From positions 124,001 to 188,000 of the forward strand of contig NZ_CP019602.1 of assembly GCF_001661675.2 (NCBI RefSeq): 64,000 bases of DNA. Reading direction: 5' to 3'. Below are positions 16,801-23,991 of the stretch, one piece after another. The notes below the pieces were generated by a model. It was not told where the DNA came from, made no database searches, and was given only the letters and a program-made list of their open reading frames with translations. Each line of letters begins with the position of its first letter. Position 1 is the stretch's first letter. The translations under genes and the position numbers were made by a program. The stretch is from Croceicoccus marinus. Lineage in GTDB: Bacteria > Pseudomonadota > Alphaproteobacteria > Sphingomonadales > Sphingomonadaceae.

Positions 16801-16997
16801 TCGACACAAGCCTGGAGCTTGCCCGTGCTGGCCTTAGTAATGAGTTGAGCGCACTGCTCGACTCCGAAGAAGGCCGGACAGTGGAGCCGCTCTCGATAGC
16901 GTTGAAGCTGGACCGAGGAGAAACGCCAGCTGTCGCCAAGGAAATTCGGGAAGTTGCGCTTGATATTCTGGATCAGCTTCACGCCAACGAACGATAG
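13896..16997 (+). CDS. AAA/STAND-like ATPase with winged helix and long TPR array
   Basis: About 1033 residues from ATG 13896 (MAYKFNPAF), preceded by GGAGGA; an upstream ATG at 13821 is less likely. Residues 15-250 form a P-loop ATPase: Walker A 'APRGAGKTTL' (about 46-55) and Walker B-like 'RLLVVVENFHMLL' (about 142-154). A winged-helix segment follows (about 295-345, 'AKQIAEAARVNVNTASAMLGRL'). From about 440 to 1000 there are many 34-residue TPR-like helical repeats ('PGTHSIYGLMLSFADQTEEAEAAFNRALEIDPSCAPA'). This architecture resembles STAND signalling ATPases that oligomerise on sensing a trigger. It is divergent from the cyclase operon and shares a 145-bp promoter region. It may be a sensor, a regulator or a separate defence gene; no effector domain is seen. 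Confidence 0.82.
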   Translation: MAYKFNPAFQSDDEAVSNFIVRQRELAEILTILRGETAVPRVVLVAPRGAGKTTLCRRVLAEIRADETLYTSWQPIFLGEESYTVTTPGEFFLECLFYLADDAGDASLKALHREAVAISDETILLQRCLEILHDVAIATGKRLLVVVENFHMLLNDQIGGDRSTLLTALADETLFGVLATSVAQSSDESSGRALEGYRMLPLRPLTLEECHALWAYLTMHDVPRARIRPLQILTGGSPRLIHILADFMRTPSLGDLMENLNQLIDQNTEYFKSQLDMLPAVERKVFAALLDAWDPSTAKQIAEAARVNVNTASAMLGRLSDRGSVIKEQGRGRSALYYAAERLFNIYYLMRRRSHPSSRVRALVAFMTEYYDRDELVATTAKLVDEACRFEPAKRADYHWAFDAILTGQPETVRARILAQTPADFLQSLRQDGLPAEVAPSLIEAEFDESDGDAAVDRLLREAHDALESDDTDRAKALLADAAAISPSNPMPFIQLAFTHLQLHEHEESVLAAERVVEQEPDNPGTHSIYGLMLSFADQTEEAEAAFNRALEIDPSCAPAILHLARLRDRNDDEDGALYLYRRAAALGELTDDATAHFARILMRQDKEDEAEAVLRQALEDHSDRSEARHLLASLLSGTGRAPEAIMLLRDVAEYGDDWMAWADLGAFLSAEGEFAEARAALDRSIATGADSPVIYRMLATAMRNLGEPFEAIAKLVDAMLEKYADDAWAWIAAGDIYSASRQRDRAEKAYRHATTLEDGEPAWVRLARLLMEKSASDTEAESALRKAVEAVLESGACGPMREVAELLVHHGDDDDALELLNEALAANEDCYCSLVLQGDIAARRHNEDGAREHFEAALALNDIGVSALTGLARISAPSEAKALIGRAMEADPDNPKCLLARAQLTDRELQFRIEDGSEALKRDPDLTEARLFLAPLEAKRGDIQAAIGHLGAALPELETRRELIPSFVDTSLELARAGLSNELSALLDSEEGRTVEPLSIALKLDRGETPAVAKEIREVALDILDQLHANER

Positions 16998-17054
16998 CCG
17001 GCGCCTTCGCTGAGAGGGTAGTCGTCTGGTCGAAATAGGGTGCGTTGAACGCGG

Positions 17055-17762
17055 TTACGGCGTCCACTCGTAATTTGAGCGGTAGACGTCTTCGTCCACG
17101 CCAGCGAACTTCATGCTTCGCTTTTCCCACATATTCACCCCTTTGCTAAGCTTCGCTTCGTCCAACATTGCGTCATACACTGCGGCCGAGATGAAGGTGC
17201 AGTAGGGATATTCCCGATTATCGGAGAGCTTCGCGGCGAAGCTTGGTGGGCGGCCGATCCAAATGAGATCGTTGTTGTTGCGGATGCCCGCGCGAACCGC
17301 TCTGGAGATTCCGACATCGATGCCGCACGCTTGCCGGATCTTCACGTCATTATTCTTTACCGAGTTAAACCGGGCTGTCGCCTTTCTCTGAATCAGATTT
17401 TCAGTAGCCCACTGAATTTTCAGGGCAGCCTTCACTGCGTCCGTTCGCTTCCTATCGCCGATAAACACACCCATCACGCGATCACCATCGAAGCTTCGTA
17501 TCTCACCTCCTTGCGCTCTGATGATGCGTACCGAGCAGTCCAGATAGGCGCGGATGATTTTCGCCGTGGTGTCCCAGGGACAAAGCTTTGCGATGACGCC
17601 CGATCCCGCGAGATCGGCATAGAGGAAAGCGGCATCCAGCTTCACGGCTCCGTTCGACAGGGCGATGTCGTCCGACGTCGGTATTTTCTTGCCCTCGCGT
17701 TCCTCGAACGCCGTTCCAAGGGTGCCGTCGACGGCATCCGTGAGATCGTCTTTCAATGCCAT
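17055..17762 (-). CDS. pycC: Pycsar nucleotide cyclase (PycC)
   Basis: The 235-residue single-domain class III cyclase matches compact PycC enzymes. The metal-binding residues are D50 in 'AAFLYADLAGSG' and D94 in 'GGEIRSFDGDRVMGVFIGD'. The later 'CGIDVGISRAVRAGIRNNNDLIWIGRPPSFAAKLS' region is typical of the PycC nucleotide site. PycC makes cCMP or cUMP when phage infects the cell; the product here cannot be decided. The gene follows the membrane effector by four bases and is translationally coupled to it. It converges with the AAA-TPR gene across a 57-bp gap. Compact size and its own effector mark this as a separate Pycsar operon from the tandem-cyclase operon nearby. Confidence 0.88.
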   Translation of the reverse strand: MALKDDLTDAVDGTLGTAFEEREGKKIPTSDDIALSNGAVKLDAAFLYADLAGSGVIAKLCPWDTTAKIIRAYLDCSVRIIRAQGGEIRSFDGDRVMGVFIGDRKRTDAVKAALKIQWATENLIQRKATARFNSVKNNDVKIRQACGIDVGISRAVRAGIRNNNDLIWIGRPPSFAAKLSDNREYPYCTFISAAVYDAMLDEAKLSKGVNMWEKRSMKFAGVDEDVYRSNYEWTP

Positions 17763-17766
17763 GGGA

Positions 17767-18270
17767 TTACCCGCGAATCATTGGTATCCGACTATGTTCG
17801 ATTGCCGTCATCACCAGAAAGATCGCAAAAGGCAGGAAGGTCGCCAGCGTAATACGGATTGCGACAGCAATGGCCCGGTATTTCTCGCACAGAATGTGGG
17901 AATTGCGCCAGACTTGGCCAATCATGTCAGAGCGATAGTCCGCCTCGCTAACCGCTTCGAACTCGTCCTTGAATTTGGTTTCCGTGCGGTCTCGGATTGC
18001 GGCGAAATAGATCAGGCTGCCCTGGCCGCCCTCAAGATCAGGAAAGTTGCACCGATAGAGAAATGTGTAGGACCCGACTAAGCCAAGGACCAGAAAAACA
18101 GCGGGAATGGCGATGTACCATTGTTTGAGATCGCCAGCTTGCACATTGAGCGCGCTGATCGTCAGCACAGCTGAGTTGACGGTGAAGAGCCCGCCGACCT
18201 TGGTGTCAACGCGGGGAAAGAAGCTCAAGACGCGCGTCAACTGCGCATCAATGACGTTAAGATCTTTCAT
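17767..18270 (-). CDS. pycTM: Pycsar membrane effector (PycTM)
   Basis: 167 residues from ATG 18270, chosen because GGAGGGG lies five bases upstream; a longer frame begins at 18363. Hydrophobic segments occur at about 28-45, 51-72 and 142-160, separated by a soluble loop ('FKDEFEAVSEADYRSDMIGQVWRNSHI') like that of Pycsar TM effectors. These proteins bind the cyclic nucleotide made by PycC and disrupt the inner membrane, aborting infection. The stop lies four bases before the pycC start. The order effector-then-cyclase differs from some known Pycsar operons but the pairing is clear. No nuclease or TIR domain is present. Confidence 0.85.
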   Translation of the reverse strand: MKDLNVIDAQLTRVLSFFPRVDTKVGGLFTVNSAVLTISALNVQAGDLKQWYIAIPAVFLVLGLVGSYTFLYRCNFPDLEGGQGSLIYFAAIRDRTETKFKDEFEAVSEADYRSDMIGQVWRNSHILCEKYRAIAVAIRITLATFLPFAIFLVMTAIEHSRIPMIRG

Positions 18271-18745
18271 GCCGCCCCTCCAATGGGAAAGGGTACCAAT
18301 ATCCGCCGACGCCGCAAAGCATATTGTCTGGGCGCTACTTGGACGACGAGCGGTGAAGAGCAAACTGTGAAAAGGTGTGAGCGAACGACCGCTTGCGGGA
18401 TCACGAGCGAGGTCGTCAAACGGCGGAAACTGGGGCGCTGTGTTGCTGCCGCCATAGGCGGGCGGAAATGTCGGCTTTCCCCGATTCCATCCCCATAAGC
18501 GGACTTTCCGGAGTGTCCGACAGAGCGGTCGACCCGGTTCAACTAATTCTCCGTCGGCCTTTGCTCCTTTGGACGTTGACGGAAAATCTCCAAAACCGGG
18601 CGTGATGGAGGTTCATCGTCGCGGCCGAGGGAAGGTGCCAACTAATTCGGAGAGTAGAGGGTGCAAGTTGTCGGCGAACCCTATTGGGTCGAATTTTCCT
18701 CTCCCAATCCCAGTCTGTTTCCGCTATGTTCCAAGGATTAGCCGG
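18271..18745. other. Intergenic region between the Pycsar pair and the tra region
   Basis: About 475 bp without a recognisable gene; short frames on both strands have no family resemblance. It must hold the promoter of the PycTM-PycC operon at its left end. An imperfect inverted repeat at 18463-18511 (GGAAATGTCGGCTTTCC ... AAGCGGACTTTCC) resembles dispersed intergenic repeats I have seen in sphingomonads. Confidence 0.4.
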
Positions 18746-18976
18746 ATGAACGCCCTCATGCCCAACTTCGATCTTGATCCCAGAAACAAGCCTCGCGGCG
18801 AGGAATGGCAGGGATTTGCCGAGGTCGACGAGGCCATCCGCGAAAACCGCCTCATGGAATATCGCTTTCGCAAGTCCTGGGCCGATCCCTGGGGCCGCAA
18901 GCTTACGATAGCCGGCGTGCTGGTGATTGTCGCAGTGTTTGCGTACCTGATTGGGTCGTCCCTGCGGATATTTTAA
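18746..18976 (+). CDS. Small single-pass membrane protein, convergent with traG
   Basis: 76 residues from ATG 18746, with AAGGA upstream. The N-terminal half is charged and soluble (MNALMPNFDLDPRNKPRGEE...), and residues about 51-72 form one hydrophobic helix ('LTIAGVLVIVAVFAYLIGSSL'), so a short cytoplasmic head with a C-terminal anchor is likely. I do not recognise the family. It sits 10 bp from the end of traG in the opposite orientation. It might be linked to conjugation, for example entry exclusion, but nothing in the sequence shows that. Confidence 0.6.
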   Translation: MNALMPNFDLDPRNKPRGEEWQGFAEVDEAIRENRLMEYRFRKSWADPWGRKLTIAGVLVIVAVFAYLIGSSLRIF

Positions 18977-18986
18977 GCCGCACCCC

Positions 18987-21689
18987 CTACCACTTCTTCA
19001 CGTCATCCGCGGCATCGGCGCTGGCCCCGCGAGCCTCTTTCGTGGATTGCTGTAGCGCATCGCGAACCTTGCCGACACGTCCATTCCCGTCGGATTGCAC
19101 GCGGCCTACTTCGTTCTGAATTGGCTCAATGTTTGGGGCGTACGGCACCGATCGTCCAGCGCTGCCGACTGTTGCGCGAGAGCGCACATCTGCCGCACCA
19201 GACACGTTCGGTCGCGCAACGGCTGAACCGGATTTCAGCACAAGCTGATCCTCTATATTGTCGCGCAGGACATCGGCATAGTTGTCGATAAAGCGGGCCT
19301 GCAGTGCCTGGCCTTCGCTGCCGAGCTGGAACGCAACGTCGTCGAAGCGCGCATTGCCGTAGAAGTCGCGGTTGCGGTCGATCTCCGCCATCCCCCATTC
19401 GCGATAGGCCTGAGACAGGTTGAGCGTGCCCGAGGCGCTGTTGCTGTCGAAGAGCGAGGCCTGCTGTTCGAGCCGATTGGCGATTTCTTCCGATCGCCGT
19501 GCTTCCCTCGTGTAGCTCTGGGCTTCGGTCAGCGATGCATTCATTCCGCTTGCGGACGTGGAAACGGCCGAACTAGACTCCGTCCCGACGGTGCGAACAA
19601 AGCCGTCGCGCGTGCTGGTCCAGTTCCGGCTATCGGAAATCTGGCGCAGGCTGCCCAATATCCGCGACCGGTCTTCCGAGGCGATCCCGATATCGCTGTC
19701 GGACCAGGTCTTTGTTCCGCCGCCTTTGGCGCCCGCCTTCGCAGACAAGACCCCGTTCGAAACGCCGGCATTGGCTCCGGCCTCGCCGCCCAAAAACCAC
19801 GCTGTCGTGATATCGTCGGCCGCCCGCCGCGATAGCCCGAACTGCCGCTGGAGCGCGAGCGAGGCCTGATCGACCTCAGAAAAGGCGGTCTGGATGCTGT
19901 CGGAATTCGACTGGCCGGTGGCGGTCTCGAAGCCATGCCCCTGACTGTACTGGTCGCGCAGTTCGCGAAATCGCGAGACGGCACTGCTGGTCGATTGCGC
20001 GGCGATATTGGCGAGGCTTTCGGAATTCGCGCGGGCTTCGCTCGCCATGGTGGCAAGCCGGCTCGAGACTTCCTGGCCGACCGAGGGCGTGAACGGATAG
20101 CTCGAATTCGGGAGCTGGTCGTAGCTGGCCTCGGGATAGCTGGTCTCGATCGAACCACTGGCGCTGACGGTGCGGGTCTGCGCCGCGCCATAGCCGAAGG
20201 ACGGCGCAACGGTCCCTTGCGCGAACTGGCGGGTGAGGACGTTCGAATTCTCGAAGCTCGTATTGCCCAAGGCGACATTGCCGGTGCTGGCCTCGCGGGC
20301 GGCTTCCTCGGCTGCGTTCTGGCTGGGGCCCAGATAGCTTGTCGCCTGGTGCGAGATCGCCATCGCGCCGCGGGCGACGCCACCGGCAAGAAACGGAACC
20401 GAAGCGATGAGGTAACCGGCAAGAATGCCGATGTCATTGTTGACGTCGGCCATGCCGGTAAAGCTGGCCAGCGTCAGGCCGTTCGATCCCGCAACCGCGC
20501 TCATGTCGGCGGCCCCCTTGGCCATCAGCATCATGTGGAGGATGACGAAGAGCGGCCCCCAGGCGGCAAGGTAGAAGAAGCCGGTGACGTAGCCCTTGAG
20601 CGCAACCGGCCCCGAGCGCGGCATCAGGAACAGCGGGAAGAGAACGGGGAAGAGCGCGTAGAACAGGACGGTCAGGACCACGTTCAGAAGCGGCACCCAT
20701 TTCATGGCATTACTGGCGATCGAGGAATAGGTGCGCTCGGTCTGGATATCGGCGCGGGTCTGGGCATAGACATCGACGCTGCCGGCGCCGCTCGCCCCCG
20801 ACATCGAATGCATCGCGCTTTCCATCGCGTTGATGGTCAGCGTCTGCTGGAAAATCTTGGTCGCATTGGCCGAGACGCCGGCGAGATACTGGTAGGCGAT
20901 GGGCAGATCAGCAAAGAGCTTGGCCTTGGCGAGCGCCGCGGTCTGGTTGGGATAGAGCTGGCGCCCGAAGACACTGCCCATGTCATCGATCAGTCCAGCC
21001 CATTGCGCGGAAAGCGCATCATAGGCCTCGCGGCAGGTGACGATGTCCGAAGTGACCATGCCGCTGCCACTGTCGCGTACGAGAAAGCGCTGCGCGCGGG
21101 CCTGGCTGCCCGGCGCTATCGTCGCCCAGATATCGCTGCTTTCAGCGAGGTCCTTCATCGACATGCGGCCGAGCAGCACGTCGTAGAACACGCATTGCTT
21201 GAAATGCTCGTCGAGATTGGCGGCAAATTCCGGATCGGAAATCCGCAAGGATCGCGTCGCATCGTAAAGCCGTGCGCCATAGATCATGCCGTTCTTCGAA
21301 TAGTCGAGATCGCCGGGAAGGCCGAAGACGACTTCGGCGGAGCCGGTGAGATAGTCGCCGACCTGGCTGGTAAAACTCGCCATGAGCGCGAGTCCCAGCG
21401 GCACATTGGCAACTTCTGCCGGCGCTAGGCCCGGGTTCAGCCGGTCGGTCACATGGACGTCGAGGCGCGGGACCATCAGGCACGAATAGATGAGCGTTGC
21501 GCCCAAAAACCAGTTGATCCAGGCGCGCCAGTCCTGGTTGAAGGCGAGGGTGAGGGCGGAAAGGCCCAGCCCCATGACCATGACAACCTGGATCAGGCTC
21601 TTGTAGCCGCCGTTCCCGGTCCAGGCGGCAACGGCCTGGAAGGTGCTGACGAGATAGTCGCCGCCGCCGATAGTGAAGATCTCGACCAT
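18987..21689 (-). CDS. traG: TraG, mating-pair stabilisation/assembly protein of F-type T4SS
   Basis: The 900-residue protein matches the length of F TraG (about 940). The N-terminal 450 residues carry several membrane helices ('SLIQVVMVMGLGLSALTLAF', 'VPLLNVVLTVLFYALFPVLFPLFL'), and the remainder is a long, Ser/Ala/Gln-rich periplasmic region typical of TraG C-termini. In F, the N-terminal part is needed for pilus assembly and the C-terminal part for mating-pair stabilisation and entry exclusion. It is the last gene of the tra operon here and follows traH by 12 bp. The C-terminal region is likely fast-evolving. Confidence 0.92.
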   Translation of the reverse strand: MVEIFTIGGGDYLVSTFQAVAAWTGNGGYKSLIQVVMVMGLGLSALTLAFNQDWRAWINWFLGATLIYSCLMVPRLDVHVTDRLNPGLAPAEVANVPLGLALMASFTSQVGDYLTGSAEVVFGLPGDLDYSKNGMIYGARLYDATRSLRISDPEFAANLDEHFKQCVFYDVLLGRMSMKDLAESSDIWATIAPGSQARAQRFLVRDSGSGMVTSDIVTCREAYDALSAQWAGLIDDMGSVFGRQLYPNQTAALAKAKLFADLPIAYQYLAGVSANATKIFQQTLTINAMESAMHSMSGASGAGSVDVYAQTRADIQTERTYSSIASNAMKWVPLLNVVLTVLFYALFPVLFPLFLMPRSGPVALKGYVTGFFYLAAWGPLFVILHMMLMAKGAADMSAVAGSNGLTLASFTGMADVNNDIGILAGYLIASVPFLAGGVARGAMAISHQATSYLGPSQNAAEEAAREASTGNVALGNTSFENSNVLTRQFAQGTVAPSFGYGAAQTRTVSASGSIETSYPEASYDQLPNSSYPFTPSVGQEVSSRLATMASEARANSESLANIAAQSTSSAVSRFRELRDQYSQGHGFETATGQSNSDSIQTAFSEVDQASLALQRQFGLSRRAADDITTAWFLGGEAGANAGVSNGVLSAKAGAKGGGTKTWSDSDIGIASEDRSRILGSLRQISDSRNWTSTRDGFVRTVGTESSSAVSTSASGMNASLTEAQSYTREARRSEEIANRLEQQASLFDSNSASGTLNLSQAYREWGMAEIDRNRDFYGNARFDDVAFQLGSEGQALQARFIDNYADVLRDNIEDQLVLKSGSAVARPNVSGAADVRSRATVGSAGRSVPYAPNIEPIQNEVGRVQSDGNGRVGKVRDALQQSTKEARGASADAADDVKKW

Positions 21690-21701
21690 GGGGAAATCCG
21701 A

Positions 21702-23150
21702 TCAGTGCGTGAGCGCGCGGGTGCGCACGCCGCGCGACCAGTCGAGCGAGGCTGCCATGCCCGGCGACATCGAGGCGGCGAGCACGTTCTCGATGAAGGC
21801 GGTCTTCTCGATGATCTGCATGATCGCACTGACCCGCAAATGCGTATTGGCCTGCCGGTCGGCCAATGCGGTGCGCACGTCGCTGACCTGGCGTTGCCAC
21901 ATGGCAAGCTTGGCTTCGTCAGCGCCGATGAACGAGGTCATCGAGCGGCCCGCTTCGCCGGTAATCCGCTCGAGGATCGCGAAGAGCAGGTCGACACTGG
22001 CGATTTCGGCGAGGGTTTCGCGGTCGTCGGTCGGCATGCCGCGGCCATAGGCGGCCTGGACGGTGAGGATCTTGTAGAGCGGGACCGAGGAAACCTGCAG
22101 CAGTTCCTTCTGCGCATCGGTGATCGCAGTATCGTCGCGGATCGCATCGACCATGCCGCTGATGAGCACGGCAACGCGCGGGCGCAGTGCCTTCGAGGCG
22201 GGCAGGTTCAGCGTCTTGAAGCTGGGATTGAGGCACTGGTCGGGTTCATCGCAATCGAAGATCCGCACATCGTTTGCCGCTGTGCCGTCGAGCAGCGCGG
22301 TGACGAGCGTCGAGGAGGCATCGCCGGCAAAGGGCACGAACTTGCCGGGTTCGTCATCCTTGGGCGGAATATAGATGACGGTGCCGATCAGCGTCATCGC
22401 ATATTCGGCAAGCTCGCGATCGAATGTCCCGCCGGGATTGAAGAAGGCGCTCTTCTTGAGAATCGTCCAGGTGTAGTTGCGCGGCACGCCCGGATTGACG
22501 TCATCGTATTTGCCCGCGCCTGCCGCAGTGGTGCTGGCGCGCTCGCCCTTGGCGCCGCAGCCGTGCTTCGCCGCCGCATAATCGGTGAACACGCCTTCGC
22601 TATTGCCGATCGCTTCGCAGATCGCCTTGTCGGCAAGATCGCCCTTGGGCCAGACGCCGCCGACGAGGCCTTGCGCCATTTCGCAGGAGCTGATGTTCAA
22701 ATTGTTCATCAGCTGCGCTTTTTGCGAAAATTCCTGCATGATCTTCGAGCATTCGGGGCAGACGGTGTCGATCGCGAGGGAGAAGGCAAATCCGATCGAA
22801 TTGTTGGCGACGGCTTTTAAAAGGGCGACGATCTCGCTCGCGTTGATGAACGAGAAGGAGCCGGCGAAGATGTCGATGCCGCCGCAACCGGCGCGGGCGC
22901 GCGGCAATTGCAGGTTGGCAATATTGGTCGTCTTCTGCGGAAAGCGCGTCCAGACATTGCCGAGACTGTAATAGCCCGCAGACTGGCCCTCGAAGGCGGT
23001 CGGACCGGTGACGTTGGAGGCACCGCCGAGATCGCCGAGGAAGGCATCCATCGACGAACCCACATCGGCCGAGGCCGGGACGGCAATCGTGGAACCGACG
23101 AGTGCGAGGGCGGCAATTGCGCCCGTCCATGGCTTGCACCTAAAAATCAT
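21702..23150 (-). CDS. traH: TraH, F-type pilus assembly protein
   Basis: 482 residues with a signal peptide (about 1-28, 'GAIAALALVGSTIAVPASADVG'), then 'SSMDAFLGDLGGASNVTGPTAFEGQSAGYYSLGNVW', the characteristic TraH opening. Conserved cysteines occur in 'DTVCPECSKIM' and 'HGCGAKGE', suggesting disulfides. TraH is a periplasmic/outer-membrane-associated protein that helps extend F-type pili. It overlaps traF by 11 bases, and both need the DsbC-like protein encoded upstream. The length is normal for the family. Confidence 0.93.
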   Translation of the reverse strand: MIFRCKPWTGAIAALALVGSTIAVPASADVGSSMDAFLGDLGGASNVTGPTAFEGQSAGYYSLGNVWTRFPQKTTNIANLQLPRARAGCGGIDIFAGSFSFINASEIVALLKAVANNSIGFAFSLAIDTVCPECSKIMQEFSQKAQLMNNLNISSCEMAQGLVGGVWPKGDLADKAICEAIGNSEGVFTDYAAAKHGCGAKGERASTTAAGAGKYDDVNPGVPRNYTWTILKKSAFFNPGGTFDRELAEYAMTLIGTVIYIPPKDDEPGKFVPFAGDASSTLVTALLDGTAANDVRIFDCDEPDQCLNPSFKTLNLPASKALRPRVAVLISGMVDAIRDDTAITDAQKELLQVSSVPLYKILTVQAAYGRGMPTDDRETLAEIASVDLLFAILERITGEAGRSMTSFIGADEAKLAMWQRQVSDVRTALADRQANTHLRVSAIMQIIEKTAFIENVLAASMSPGMAASLDWSRGVRTRALTH

Positions 23151-23991
23151 GTCCGGCGTCCTTGCTGGTGAGGAGGTAGATGCGGTCCTGGAGTTCGTCG
23201 GCGCTCATCACGCCGTAGCCGATCGGAATGGCGCGCTGGTTTTTCGCGTCCCAGAGGACGACCGCGGGCGTGACCTTGGGCTCGAGACCCATGCGTGCGC
23301 GCTGGTTGGTTTCGACGGTGTAGTCGGGAAACTGCTTCGAGGGCCCGCCATCGGTCGATATCGCGCGCACGGTGATGTTCCAGGTCGATGTCACCGAGCG
23401 CACGATCGGGCTCATGACCTCGCAGGCGCCGCAGCTCTGTGCGAAGAAATAGAACAGGCCATAGCGCGCCGAGAGCGAGCGCATCGCGGCATCGCGTTCG
23501 GCTTTCCTTGCATCCTGCCATTGCCGCTTGCCGAGCGTCGAGACCGGGCGCTGGAGGGTGTAGTCGAGTTCGGGATACTGCCAGATCGCGCGTTGCCATA
23601 CATCGGAGAAGAGCGCGGCCTGGTCGAGCTGGCGGCGCTGGAAACGGATATAGGCGGTGACATTGGCCGGGGTCGGTTCGATGATCGCGCGCGCCTTCAG
23701 CTCGCGCAAGGTGGCGGTGATCGCATCGAGCTTTTCGACCGCGCTCGACGTCGGCGGTTCGGCAGCGTCGGTGTCGTCTTCCACCTGTTCGGGCCGAGCG
23801 CAGTAGAACCAGTAGCCGAGGCGGCGTTCCTCGCAGTAGAAGGCGTCATCGCCGTCGCCGGTCGTAACGAAGGGCGTGTTGGTTGGCCTTTCGTCTGCCA
23901 AGGCAATCTTCGGCGCTCCGACCACGATTGCGGCGAGCAGCGTCATGGCGACGGCGAGGCGGCGCCAGGTCTCAGGAGCCGGAACGGGCAT
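23140..23991 (-). CDS. traF: TraF, F-type conjugal transfer thioredoxin-fold protein
   Basis: 283 residues with a signal peptide (to about residue 32, 'GAPKIALADE'). A thioredoxin-like C-terminal domain has the CxxC motif 'FAQSCGACEVMSP' (about residue 192). The segment 'FYCEERRLGYWFYCARP' near residue 52 is characteristic of TraF. TraF acts in the periplasm in F pilus assembly with TraH, TraU, TraW and TrbC. Unlike F TraF, which has lost the CxxC, this copy keeps it, so it may still be redox-active. It overlaps traN by 20 bases. A second, different 'TraF' (an S26 peptidase) is encoded upstream in the same operon. Confidence 0.92.
   Translation of the reverse strand: MPVPAPETWRRLAVAMTLLAAIVVGAPKIALADERPTNTPFVTTGDGDDAFYCEERRLGYWFYCARPEQVEDDTDAAEPPTSSAVEKLDAITATLRELKARAIIEPTPANVTAYIRFQRRQLDQAALFSDVWQRAIWQYPELDYTLQRPVSTLGKRQWQDARKAERDAAMRSLSARYGLFYFFAQSCGACEVMSPIVRSVTSTWNITVRAISTDGGPSKQFPDYTVETNQRARMGLEPKVTPAVVLWDAKNQRAIPIGYGVMSADELQDRIYLLTSKDAGHDF

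Noticed and set aside
19935-21428. 497-codon plus-strand open frame
   Set aside because: Opposite traG; Arg/Gly/Ala-rich shadow without start site or family resemblance.
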